NCBI RefSeq assembly: GCF_031082405.1
Contig: NZ_JAVHJU010000067.1
Coordinates: forward strand, 310,001-374,000
Length of the DNA stretch: 64,000 nt
Direction of reading: 5' to 3'
Source of the DNA: Amycolatopsis sp. A133
GTDB taxonomy: Bacteria; Actinomycetota; Actinomycetes; Mycobacteriales; Pseudonocardiaceae
How positions within the stretch are numbered: position 1 is the first letter of the stretch; the number at the start of each line of letters is the position of its first letter. The notes below the pieces were generated by a model. It was not told where the DNA came from and searched no databases. It saw only the letters and a program-made list of their open reading frames with translations. Positions 36,739-44,550 of this stretch are shown here, in pieces. A program made the translations under genes and the position numbers.

Positions 36739-39288
36739 ATGACGGAAACTCTGCCGCCGGCTCCGGACCACGACCGGATCGAACCGGTCGACATCCAGCA
36801 GGAGATGCAGCGCTCCTACATCGACTACGCGATGAGCGTCATCGTGTCGCGCGCGCTGCCGGACGTCCGTGACGGGCTCAAGCCGGTGCACCGGCGGGTC
36901 CTGTACTCGATGTTCGACTCCGGCTTCCGGCCGGACCGCGGGTACAACAAGTGCTCGCGCGTCGTCGGCGACGTCATGGGCAACTACCACCCGCACGGTG
37001 ACTCGGCGATCTACGACGCGCTGGTGCGGCTCGCCCAGCCGTGGTCGATGCGGTACCCGCTGATCGACGGGCAGGGCAACTTCGGCTCGCCGGGCAACGA
37101 CCCGGCGGCCGCCATGCGGTACACCGAGTCCCGGCTCGCGCCGCTGGCCATGCAGATGCTGGCCGACATCGAAGAAGACACCGTCGACTTCTCGGACAAC
37201 TACGACGGCCGCACCCAGGAGCCCGACGTCCTGCCGGCGCGGTTCCCGAACCTGCTGGTCAACGGCGGTTCCGGGATCGCGGTCGGGATGGCGACGAACA
37301 TCCCGCCGCACAACCTGCGCGAGGTCTCCGAAGGTGTCGTCTGGGCGCTGGAGAACCCCGAGGCGACCGACGACGAGCTGCTGGCCGCGCTGCTGGTGCG
37401 GATCAAGGGCCCGGACTTCCCGACCAAGGCGATGATCCTCGGCACGTCCGGCATCGAAGACGCCTACCGCACCGGCCGCGGCTCGGTCCGGATGCGCGCG
37501 GTCGTCGAGGTCGAGGAGGACGCGAAGGGCCGCACGATCCTGGTCGTGTCCGAGCTGCCGTACCAGGTCAACCCGGACAACCTGGTCGAGAACATCGCGA
37601 ACCTGGTCCGCGACGGCAAGCTCACCGGCATCTCCGACATCGCCGACGAGTCCAACAGCCGCTCCGGCATGCGGATCGTCGTCACGATCAAGCGGGACGC
37701 CGTCGCGAAGGTCGTGCTGAACAACCTGTTCAAGCACACCCAGCTGCAGCAGAACTTCGGCGTCAACATGCTGGCGCTGGTCGACGGCGTGCCGCGCACG
37801 CTGCGGCTCGACCAGATCATCCGCCACTACGTGAAGCACCAGGTCGAGGTCATCGTCCGGCGGACCAAGTTCCGCCTGAGGAAGGCCGAAGAGCGGGCCC
37901 ACATCCTGCGCGGGTACGTCAAGGCGCTCGACATGCTCGACGAGGTCATCGCCCTCATCCGGCGGTCGCCCTCGGCGGACGAGGCCCGGCCGGCCCTGAT
38001 GGAGCTGCTGGACGTCGACGAGATCCAGGCCACCGCGATCCTCGACATGCAGCTGCGGCGCCTCGCCGCCCTGGAGCGCCAGCGGATCATCGACCAGCTG
38101 GCCGAGATCGAGCTCGAAATCGCCGACCTCAAGGACGTCCTCGAGAAGCCCGAGCGGCAGCGCGCCATCATCCGCGACGAGCTGATGGCGATCGTCGAGA
38201 AGTACGGCGACGACCGGCGCACGAAGATCATCGGCTTCAGCGGCGACGTCACCGACGAGGAGCTCATCGCCGTCGAGGACGTTGTCGTCACCATCACCCG
38301 CACGGGGTACGCCAAGCGGACGAAAACGGATCTGTACCGCTCGCAGAAGCGCGGCGGCAAGGGCGTGCAGGGCGCGACGCTGAAGCAGGACGACATCGTC
38401 CAGCACTTCTTCGTCTGCTCCACCCACGATTGGATCCTGTTCTTCACGAACAAGGGCCGCGTCTACCGGACCAAGGCGTACGACCTGCCCGAGGCCAACC
38501 GCAACGCGCGCGGCCAGCACGTGGCCAACCTGATGGCGTTCCAGCCGGACGAGCAGATCGCCCAGGTCATCGAGATCAAGAACTACGAGGTCGCGCCGTA
38601 CCTGGTGCTCGCCACCAAGCGCGGCCTGGTGAAGAAGACCAAGCTCACCGACTTCGACTCCAACCGCTCCGGCGGCCTCATCGCGATCAACCTGCGCGAA
38701 GGCGACGAACTGGTCGGCGCGGTCCTGGCGGCGGCCGAGGACGACCTGCTGCTCGTGTCGGCCGAGGGCCAGTCCATCCGCTTCCACGCGACCGACGAGG
38801 CGCTGCGGCCGATGGGCCGCCCGACGTCCGGCGTGATGGGCATGCGCTTCAACGACGGCGACGAGCTGCTCGGCATCAGCGTGGTCAAGGAGGGCAAGTT
38901 CCTGCTGGTCGCGACCGACGGCGGCTACTCGAAGCGCACGGCGATCGAGGACTACCCGGTCCAGGGCCGCGGCGGCAAGGGTGTGCTCACCATTCAGCAC
39001 GACCGCAAACGTGGCAGGCTGGTGGGTGCGCTCATCGTCGACGCCGAGGACGAGTTGTACGCCATCACCTCGAGCGGCGGCGTGATCCGCACGCCGGCGG
39101 GCGACGTGCGCAAGGCGGGGCGGCAGACGAAGGGGGTCAGGCTGATGAATCTCGGCGAAGGCACCACTCTTCTGGCCGTCGCACGCAACGCGGACGAGCC
39201 CTCGGACGTCGCCAATGGTGACACTCCCGAGGAGGACGCTCCGGCTCCGGAAGCACCTGAAACGGGTGAAGGAACGACGGCGCAGTAA
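36739..39288 (+). CDS. gyrA: DNA gyrase subunit A
   Basis: GyrA cuts and rejoins DNA. The 849-residue protein has the DNA-cleaving tyrosine Y128 (AMRYTES), the quinolone pocket PHGDSAIYDALVRLAQPW with Ser89 at the position of E. coli S83, and the C-terminal GyrA-box (QKRGGKG, residues 535-541) with its beta-pinwheel repeats. The end is an acidic Pro/Glu tail. It follows gyrB by 52 bp with AGAAGGA upstream of ATG 36739. Confidence 0.98.
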   Translation: MTETLPPAPDHDRIEPVDIQQEMQRSYIDYAMSVIVSRALPDVRDGLKPVHRRVLYSMFDSGFRPDRGYNKCSRVVGDVMGNYHPHGDSAIYDALVRLAQPWSMRYPLIDGQGNFGSPGNDPAAAMRYTESRLAPLAMQMLADIEEDTVDFSDNYDGRTQEPDVLPARFPNLLVNGGSGIAVGMATNIPPHNLREVSEGVVWALENPEATDDELLAALLVRIKGPDFPTKAMILGTSGIEDAYRTGRGSVRMRAVVEVEEDAKGRTILVVSELPYQVNPDNLVENIANLVRDGKLTGISDIADESNSRSGMRIVVTIKRDAVAKVVLNNLFKHTQLQQNFGVNMLALVDGVPRTLRLDQIIRHYVKHQVEVIVRRTKFRLRKAEERAHILRGYVKALDMLDEVIALIRRSPSADEARPALMELLDVDEIQATAILDMQLRRLAALERQRIIDQLAEIELEIADLKDVLEKPERQRAIIRDELMAIVEKYGDDRRTKIIGFSGDVTDEELIAVEDVVVTITRTGYAKRTKTDLYRSQKRGGKGVQGATLKQDDIVQHFFVCSTHDWILFFTNKGRVYRTKAYDLPEANRNARGQHVANLMAFQPDEQIAQVIEIKNYEVAPYLVLATKRGLVKKTKLTDFDSNRSGGLIAINLREGDELVGAVLAAAEDDLLLVSAEGQSIRFHATDEALRPMGRPTSGVMGMRFNDGDELLGISVVKEGKFLLVATDGGYSKRTAIEDYPVQGRGGKGVLTIQHDRKRGRLVGALIVDAEDELYAITSSGGVIRTPAGDVRKAGRQTKGVRLMNLGEGTTLLAVARNADEPSDVANGDTPEEDAPAPEAPETGEGTTAQ

Positions 39289-39336
39289 GTTCGGCGACGA
39301 ACAGCGCCCCACGGCACGGGTAAGGACTGACTCTTC

Positions 39337-39990
39337 GTGACACCATCCGAGAATCCCGAGGCAGCGGGTTCGAACGGCACGCCGGCGAGCCCGCCCTGGC
39401 AGCGGGTCGACAAGGAAGGCGACGCCGAAGCGACGGTCAAACTGGCCACGGACGAGGCACTGCCCCCGGCCACCGCAACGCAGCCCGTCACCCCCGAACG
39501 CCCGGTGGTGACGGGAAGCGCGGCCCCCCGCCTCTTCGGCGACACCCCACCGAGCGGCGAGGCGGTGTCCGCGGCATCGCCCCAGCGTGCCCGCCCGAGC
39601 GCGTTGCGTCGTCCGGGCCGAGGCCCGCGCCGCGCATCACTGCAGGTGAAGCGCTTCGACCCGTGGTCGGTCCTCAAGCTGTCGCTGGTACTGGGCGTCG
39701 CGATGTTCTTCGTGTGGCTGGTGGCAGTCGGCGTGCTGTACACGGTCCTCGACGGCATGGGCGTCTGGGACAAGCTGAACGGAACGTACTCGTCCCTGGT
39801 GGGCGGCGAAGGCGCCAACGCGTCATCGGAACCCTTGATCAGCGCGGGCCGGGTGTTCGGCATCGCAGCCATCCTGGGCGCGATCAACATCGTGCTGGTG
39901 TCGGCACTGGCAACGGTGAGCGCGTTCATCTACAACGTGTCGGCAGACTTGGCGGGCGGCCTCGAGGTCACCCTGTCCGAACGGGAGTGA
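39337..39990 (+). CDS. DUF3566 membrane protein (Rv0007 type)
   Basis: The 217-residue protein has a ~100-residue disordered, Pro/Ala-rich cytoplasmic N-terminus, then a conserved region RRASLQVKRFDPWSVLKLSL, and two transmembrane helices. It follows gyrA by 48 bp and precedes tRNA-Ile as in other actinobacteria. The DUF3566 domain is of unknown role; location beside gyrase is conserved, but no function has been shown by sequence. A hairpin terminator follows. Confidence 0.88.
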   Translation: MTPSENPEAAGSNGTPASPPWQRVDKEGDAEATVKLATDEALPPATATQPVTPERPVVTGSAAPRLFGDTPPSGEAVSAASPQRARPSALRRPGRGPRRASLQVKRFDPWSVLKLSLVLGVAMFFVWLVAVGVLYTVLDGMGVWDKLNGTYSSLVGGEGANASSEPLISAGRVFGIAAILGAINIVLVSALATVSAFIYNVSADLAGGLEVTLSERE

Positions 39991-39998
39991 CCCGGTTG

Positions 39999-40020
39999 CA
40001 GGGCCCCTTCGGGGGTCCTG
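39999..40020 (+). terminator. Hairpin terminator after gyrB-gyrA-DUF3566
   Basis: CAGGGCCCC and GGGGTCCTG pair (one G-U) around a stable TTCG tetraloop, 9 bp past the DUF3566 stop and 19 bp before tRNA-Ile. Confidence 0.75.
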
Positions 40021-40039
40021 TAAAGTTCTCCTCGTTCGA

Positions 40040-40113
40040 GGGCCTATAGCTCAGGCGGTTAGAGCGCTTCGCTGATAACGAAGAGGTCCCAGGTTCAAGT
40101 CCTGGTAGGCCCA
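40040..40113 (+). tRNA. tRNA-Ile (GAT anticodon)
   Basis: The 74-base gene folds into a full cloverleaf: acceptor GGGCCTA with TAGGCCC, anticodon stem CTTCG/CGAAG holding loop CTGATAA (anticodon GAT at 40074-40076), and T-arm with GGTTCAAGTCC. CCA is not encoded. Its place after gyrA/DUF3566 is conserved in actinobacteria. Confidence 0.98.
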
Positions 40114-40122
40114 CCCGGTTGG

Positions 40123-40168
40123 CCCGGTCATGTGCGGTGGAAAGCCCGCACTTGACCGGGTGTTTTTT
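40123..40168 (+). terminator. Rho-independent terminator after tRNA-Ile
   Basis: CCCGGTCA pairs with TGACCGGG, and the interior GTGCGG with CCGCAC, followed by TGTTTTTT. A textbook terminator 9 bp past the tRNA. Confidence 0.93.
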
Positions 40169-40328
40169 GTCTCTGGGGGCCGAGCCCCCAGACCCCCACG
40201 GTGCGGTTCGTCCCGACCCAGCGTGGTCACCTGGCGGCGGGTTGCTGTCTGATGTGCGGCGACAGGTTCTGTTCGCACGAGCAAATAGCTCCGTGTCGTT
40301 TCGGCCGGTTCGGGCTTAGCTTCGAGCA

Positions 40329-40907
40329 ATGGCGAACGAACTGACCATTCCGCTCCTGCCCTGTCCTTCCATCGACGAGATCGCGTCGTTCTACGAGATG
40401 CTCGGCTTCGAGATCACCTATCGGCAGACGCGGCCGAACCCGCACGTTGCGTTGCGGCGGGAAGACATCAACCTGCACTTCTTCGGGATGGACGACTACG
40501 ACCCGGCGCAGTCGTACAGCACCTGCCTGATCATCGTGGCGGATACCAGTGCGCTGTTCGAGGCCTTTGCGGCGGGCATGCGGTCCGTGCACGGGAAACT
40601 GCTCGTCTCCGGCATTCCGCGCATGACCCGGCCGCGGCTGCGCAACGACCGGTACACCGGGTTCACCGTCGTTGATCCGGGTGGCAACTGGATCCGGATC
40701 CACATGGCCGCCACGGAACCCGAGGCGCAGACCAAGCTCGCCAAAGCTCTGGAGAACGCCGCGCGGCAGGCGGATGCGCGCGGCGACGAACGCCAGGGGC
40801 TGAAGATCCTGGAAGGCGCGTTGAAGCGGGCGACCGGCGACGAACCGGAGTTTCCGGCCGTGCAGGAGTACCGCGACGAGCTCATCGCACGGATCAACGG
40901 GGTCTGA
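40329..40907 (+). CDS. VOC (glyoxalase/bleomycin-resistance) fold protein
   Basis: This 192-residue protein has the vicinal-oxygen-chelate pattern: an N-terminal betaalphabetabetabeta half with CPSIDEIASFYEMLGFEI and ALRREDINLHFFG, then a second half with GFTVVDPGGNWIRIH. The VOC fold serves lyases, dioxygenases and antibiotic-binding proteins; this one matches bleomycin-resistance-like proteins only in general form. The C-terminal ~60 residues add a helical tail (ALENAARQADARGD). It is convergent with the MpaB-family gene, 11 bp away. Confidence 0.82.
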   Translation: MANELTIPLLPCPSIDEIASFYEMLGFEITYRQTRPNPHVALRREDINLHFFGMDDYDPAQSYSTCLIIVADTSALFEAFAAGMRSVHGKLLVSGIPRMTRPRLRNDRYTGFTVVDPGGNWIRIHMAATEPEAQTKLAKALENAARQADARGDERQGLKILEGALKRATGDEPEFPAVQEYRDELIARINGV

Positions 40908-40918
40908 GCGCTGCCTGC

Positions 40919-42085
40919 CTATCCGCCGGGCGGTGGTGCCATCGGGCAGACCCCGGCGGCCAGCCACTTCTCCCGCAGGTCCGAGGGAATGGTCAAGGCG
41001 GTGGACTGCCCGTCGGTCAGCGTGCGCACGCTTCCGCCCAACAGGAGGCTGCCAGCCTTGTCGAGCACCGCCGTCGCCGCCCGGCTGCGGTCTTCCGAGC
41101 GCTCGAGCAGCCGCATCACGCGGGTGCCTGCACCTACCGTGCGGACCCACGCGCGTGAGTGCGGTACCTCGAGCCAGTCGGCGACCTGCGGGGTGACGAC
41201 CTGGCGGACCATCGCCGCGACCACGCCGTCGAACGCCTTGCCGGGCACCAGGTTCTCGTAGAGGCGCAGCAGGTTGCGGGTGAGCTCGATCCCTTCGGCG
41301 GACGGGCCGTAACTCGTCTCGACGAGCTGCGCGTTCAGCGCCTGGGCCTCCGCGAGGGTCTCGGGCATGGCGTCGGCCGGGATGCCGAGGAGGGCGCCGG
41401 TCACCCGCCACACATAGTAGTAGTCCTCGGCTTCGCGGTCGGTGACGGCTATGCCGATCCGGCGCATTCCGTCGATGACCTGCACGGAAAAGATGAGCAA
41501 CGCGCCCAGCATGTCCTGCTGGCACAACGGCACGCCGTCCGCCTCGACGTCCCATTCGCCGGATCGGGTGATGAAGTGCCGCACGGCGGCGTGGATCAGG
41601 CGGGTCTTCTGGATCGTCGGCACAAAGGCGCCGCCGGAGCCGAACGGGGCGGGGCCCATCATGTTCAGCACGAACTGAGACGTCTCGGACAGCCGGCGAT
41701 GGGGCTGGTTGAGCCGGTGCGTGAGCGACAGCACGCGTGACGGTCGCGGCTGGGCGTAGCAGTTGACCATCGCGCCGAAGGACAGCACCGACGCGACGTG
41801 CACCCCGTCGTCCACGAAGAACTCGTACGCGGCCGCGATCCGCTCGAGATCGGCCCAATCCGGCGGGGCGTCCGTGGCCACGAGATAACGGCGCACTGGC
41901 TCGGGCAGATCCTCGGGAACGGGCTGGTCGTTGTCCCGGAACCGGGCCAGCACCTCATTGACCGCGCCGGTCGTTCCCCCGGCCACCAAGTCGGCGATCA
42001 CCGCGTCGGCCAGTGGATCACCTTGGTACTTCAGCGCTGCGACGGCGGACAGTGCGGTCGCCTTCGTGTTCTGCATTTCTGGCAC
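40919..42085 (-). CDS. Oxygenase MpaB family (DUF2236) protein
   Basis: The 388-residue, mostly helical protein carries the family signature TRLIHAAVRHF (His165), shared with MpaB-type oxygenases and the rubber-cleaving latex-clearing protein Lcp, where the equivalent His ligates heme. A second conserved stretch is CQQDMLGALLIFSV. The substrate is unknown. Translation may start at ATG 42085 or at the in-frame ATG three codons later. Convergent with the VOC gene. Confidence 0.78.
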   Translation of the reverse strand: MPEMQNTKATALSAVAALKYQGDPLADAVIADLVAGGTTGAVNEVLARFRDNDQPVPEDLPEPVRRYLVATDAPPDWADLERIAAAYEFFVDDGVHVASVLSFGAMVNCYAQPRPSRVLSLTHRLNQPHRRLSETSQFVLNMMGPAPFGSGGAFVPTIQKTRLIHAAVRHFITRSGEWDVEADGVPLCQQDMLGALLIFSVQVIDGMRRIGIAVTDREAEDYYYVWRVTGALLGIPADAMPETLAEAQALNAQLVETSYGPSAEGIELTRNLLRLYENLVPGKAFDGVVAAMVRQVVTPQVADWLEVPHSRAWVRTVGAGTRVMRLLERSEDRSRAATAVLDKAGSLLLGGSVRTLTDGQSTALTIPSDLREKWLAAGVCPMAPPPGG

Positions 42086-42505
42086 GCACCCAGCCTCAGC
42101 CGGTTCACCTGCCCGGCGCTAGCGCTGTTCGGGCACGGCAGCGCCCCTACCGACTGATCCACTCGATCACCGGCAGTGACTGCGAGATACAGGTCAGCCC
42201 TGCCGGGAAGAGAAGGCCGGCAGGGCTGAGCGGTCACGGTCGGCGCGCCGCACGGCCGCCTCTCGGCGAGTGGCGCAACGCGGCTCCAGCCGGACGGAAC
42301 TCCGCGAAGGCGATGGGTGAGGCCCGGGGGACACGGTGGGCACACCGACCAGTGGGTACAACAGGCCAGCCCGGCGTGGTATTTCCTGGTCGGTGTGACG
42401 TGCGTTACCAGTGGTTCCACGTGGAACCACGAGTGCCCGACACCGTCGCCGCGGCGGTGCAGTAACATCACGGGGTAACGGAAGCAAGCTGAGAAGGGGG
42501 CTTCG
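42086..42505. other. 420-bp gene-free interval with a hairpin and a parS-like palindrome
   Basis: No credible gene: frames here lack ribosome-binding sites and motifs. Two structures stand out. A perfect 13-bp stem (TCAGCCCTGCCGG / CCGGCAGGGCTGA, 42194-42229, 10-base loop, no T-tract) lies about 110 bp upstream of the MpaB-family start. A perfect 20-bp palindrome (42411-42430) resembles parS. The right end is probably the DLW-39 promoter. Confidence 0.6.
42411..42430. repeat. parS-like perfect 20-bp palindrome
   Basis: GTGGTTCCACGTGGAACCAC is fully symmetrical. Its centre GTTCCACGTGGAAC differs from parS (GTTTCACGTGAAAC) by one symmetrical change on each side. It could be a weak ParB site or the operator of another protein. 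Confidence 0.55.
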
Positions 42506-42673
42506 GTGAAGAAGCTGCTGGCACTCGCCGTCATCGCGGGCGGCGTCCTGTTCGTCGTCAAGCGCAACAAGGCGGCCAAGGCCGAGGCCGACCTCTGGCG
42601 CGAGGCGACCGCGCCGGTGCCCTCCACCAACGGCACCACCCCGGCCAAGCCGGCGGGCGCTTCCCACAACTGA
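42506..42673 (+). CDS. DLW-39 family small protein
   Basis: A 55-residue protein from GTG 42506 (AAGGGGG upstream): one N-terminal hydrophobic helix (KKLLALAVIAGGVLFVVKR), then ADLWREATAPV, the conserved D-L-W segment that names the family, and a short Pro/Thr/Ala tail. These small actinobacterial proteins sit directly before tRNA-Ala, as here (33 bp). Function unknown; probably membrane-bound. Confidence 0.85.
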   Translation: MKKLLALAVIAGGVLFVVKRNKAAKAEADLWREATAPVPSTNGTTPAKPAGASHN

Positions 42674-42705
42674 TCCTCTTCGCGGGCGGTCCGCCGCCCG
42701 CGTCC

Positions 42706-42778
42706 GGGGCTGTAGCTCAATTGGTAGAGCACCGCCTTTGCAAGGCGGGGGTCAGGGGTTCGATTCCCCTCAGCTCCA
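42706..42778 (+). tRNA. tRNA-Ala (TGC anticodon)
   Basis: The 73-base gene has acceptor GGGGCTG with CAGCTCC (one G-U), D-arm AGCTCAATTGGTAGAGC, anticodon stem CCGCC/GGCGG with loop TTTGCAA (anticodon TGC at 42739-42741), and T-arm GGTTCGATTCC. CCA is not encoded. It belongs with tRNA-Ile in the conserved post-gyrA region. Confidence 0.98.
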
Positions 42779-42785
42779 CACCTCG

Positions 42786-42815
42786 AACGGCCCGCACCAG
42801 CGTGCGGGCCGTTTT
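42786..42815 (+). terminator. Rho-independent terminator after tRNA-Ala
   Basis: AACGGCCCGCAC and GTGCGGGCCGTT form a perfect 12-bp stem with a 4-base loop, followed by TT. Confidence 0.9.
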
Positions 42816-42822
42816 CCTACCC

Positions 42823-42851
42823 GTGTCAGGGCCGGATCAGGTCCGTGTCAG
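42823..42851 (+). promoter_or_regulatory. SARP-type operator: three heptamers at 11-bp spacing before the DrrAB exporter
   Basis: GTGTCAG (42823), GGATCAG (42834) and GTGTCAG (42845) start exactly 11 bases apart, the helical spacing of SARP/AfsR sites. A -10-like GACAGT starts at 42862, about 13 bp before the ATG at 42875. Confidence 0.7.
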
Positions 42852-42874
42852 GCCGTCCGCCGACAGTGGTTCCC

Positions 42875-43810
42875 ATGACAGACCTGGCGATCACGGCCTC
42901 CGGACTGCGGAAGGCCTACCAAGGCAAAACCGTTCTCGACGGTGTTGATCTCGACGTCGAAGCCGGCACGATCTTCGCGCTGCTCGGCCCGAACGGGGCC
43001 GGCAAGACCACCACCGTCAACATCCTGACCACACTGGCGAAGGCCGACGGTGGCACCGCCCGCGTCGCCGGGCACGACCTCGCCACCGACGCCAAGGCCG
43101 TGCGGGCCGCGATCGGCGTCACCGGGCAGTTCGCCGCCGTTGACGAACTGCTGACCGGGCGGGAAAACCTGCAGCTGATGGTCGACCTGAACCGGGGCGG
43201 CGGGGGCAAGAAGACCGTTGCCGAGCTGCTGGAGCGCTTCGACCTCGCCGAGGCGGCGCAGAAGCCCGCGTCGACCTACTCCGGGGGGATGCGCCGGAAA
43301 CTCGATCTCGCGATGACCCTCGTCGGGCGCCCGCGGATCATCTTCCTCGACGAGCCGACGACCGGCCTCGACCCGCGCAGCCGCCGGACGATGTGGACCA
43401 TCATCCGGGACCTCGTCGCCGACGGCGTCACCATCTTCCTCACCACCCAGTACCTCGAGGAAGCCGACCAGCTCGCCGGCCGGATCGCGGTGCTCGACCA
43501 GGGCCGCCTGGTCGCGCAGGGCACCGCCGACGAACTGAAGCGCCGCATTCCCGGCACCCACGTCCGGCTCCGGTTCACCACCGCCGCCGAACTCGATGCC
43601 GCCGCGCGGGTGCTCACCGACGCCACCCGGGACGACGAGGCACTGGTCCTGCGCGTGCCCAGCGACGGCGGCACAAAATCGCTGCGGTCCCTTTTGGACA
43701 GACTCGACGAGTACGCGCTCAGTGCCGACGAACTCTCCGTCCACACCCCTGATCTCGATGACGTCTTCCTCGCCCTGACGGGCCACGCCACGGAGGTTCT
43801 CGCAAAATGA
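42875..43810 (+). CDS. ABC transporter ATP-binding protein (DrrA type)
   Basis: The 311-residue ATPase has Walker A GPNGAGKTTTVN, the Q-loop TGQFAAVDELLTG, signature YSGGMRRKLDLA, Walker B IIFLDEPTTGLD and the H-loop region. The C-terminal domain is of the daunorubicin-resistance DrrA group. It powers the DrrB-type permease encoded next, with a 4-bp overlap. ATG 42875 has no Shine-Dalgarno just upstream, and a predicted start of transcription falls near it, so the mRNA may be leaderless. Three 11-bp-phased heptamers upstream suggest SARP control. Substrate unknown. Confidence 0.93.
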   Translation: MTDLAITASGLRKAYQGKTVLDGVDLDVEAGTIFALLGPNGAGKTTTVNILTTLAKADGGTARVAGHDLATDAKAVRAAIGVTGQFAAVDELLTGRENLQLMVDLNRGGGGKKTVAELLERFDLAEAAQKPASTYSGGMRRKLDLAMTLVGRPRIIFLDEPTTGLDPRSRRTMWTIIRDLVADGVTIFLTTQYLEEADQLAGRIAVLDQGRLVAQGTADELKRRIPGTHVRLRFTTAAELDAAARVLTDATRDDEALVLRVPSDGGTKSLRSLLDRLDEYALSADELSVHTPDLDDVFLALTGHATEVLAK

Positions 43811-44550
43811 AGTCCCACTCGATCGTGATGCTGCGCCGCAACTTCAAGCACATCGCCCGGAATCCGATGTCGGTGTTCAACGCGATCCTGATGCCGGTCG
43901 TGGTCATGCTGATGTTCGTCTACATGTTCGGGGACGCCTTCAGCGTCGGCGTGAACTACGTCGACTACGCGACGCCGGGGCTGATGCTGCTCGCCGTCTG
44001 CTACGGGCTGGGCGCCACCGCCACCGCGGTCAACTCCGACATGACCAAGGGCATCATCAACCGGTTCAAGGTCATGGACGTCTCCCGCGGCGCGGTGCTG
44101 ACCGGGCACGTCGTCGCCAGCGTGCTGACCAACCTCGTCGCCATCGCGGCGCTGCTCGGCGTGGCCTTCCTGCTGGGGTTCCGCCCGGCGGCGGGCTTCC
44201 TCGACTGGCTCGGCGCGTTCGGCGTCGTCGTGCTGCTCGGGTTCGCGACCGGCTGGCTCACGATCGCGCTGGGACTGGCGGCGAAATCCCCGGAAACGGC
44301 GGGGCTGGCTTCGGTGCCGCTGGTCATGCTGCCGTTCTTCAGCAGCGCGATCGTGCCGGCCGACAAGATGGGTCCCGGTCTCAAGCAGTTCGCGGAGTAC
44401 CAGCCCTTCACGCCGGTCATCGAAACCCTGCGCGGGCTGCTCAACGGGACGCCGGCCACCGGCACGCTGGTCGCAGCCCTCGCCTGGTGCGCCGGGATCG
44501 CCGTTGTCGGCTACCTGTGGGCGTCGTCCACCTTCAAGAAGCGAGCGTGA
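43807..44550 (+). CDS. ABC transporter permease (DrrB type)
   Basis: This 247-residue ABC-2 permease has six hydrophobic segments; the first comes after NPMSVFNAI and includes LMFVYMFGDAF, as in DrrB proteins. Together with the DrrA-type ATPase it should form an exporter of a hydrophobic compound such as an antibiotic or lipid. The ATG overlaps the drrA stop. The last 17 bp overlap the end of the convergent SARP regulator gene. Confidence 0.88.
   Translation: MKSHSIVMLRRNFKHIARNPMSVFNAILMPVVVMLMFVYMFGDAFSVGVNYVDYATPGLMLLAVCYGLGATATAVNSDMTKGIINRFKVMDVSRGAVLTGHVVASVLTNLVAIAALLGVAFLLGFRPAAGFLDWLGAFGVVVLLGFATGWLTIALGLAAKSPETAGLASVPLVMLPFFSSAIVPADKMGPGLKQFAEYQPFTPVIETLRGLLNGTPATGTLVAALAWCAGIAVVGYLWASSTFKKRA

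Noticed and set aside
42013..42465. Open frame of 150 codons in the 420-bp interval
   Set aside because: No ribosome-binding site or motif, and it starts inside the MpaB-family gene on the other strand.
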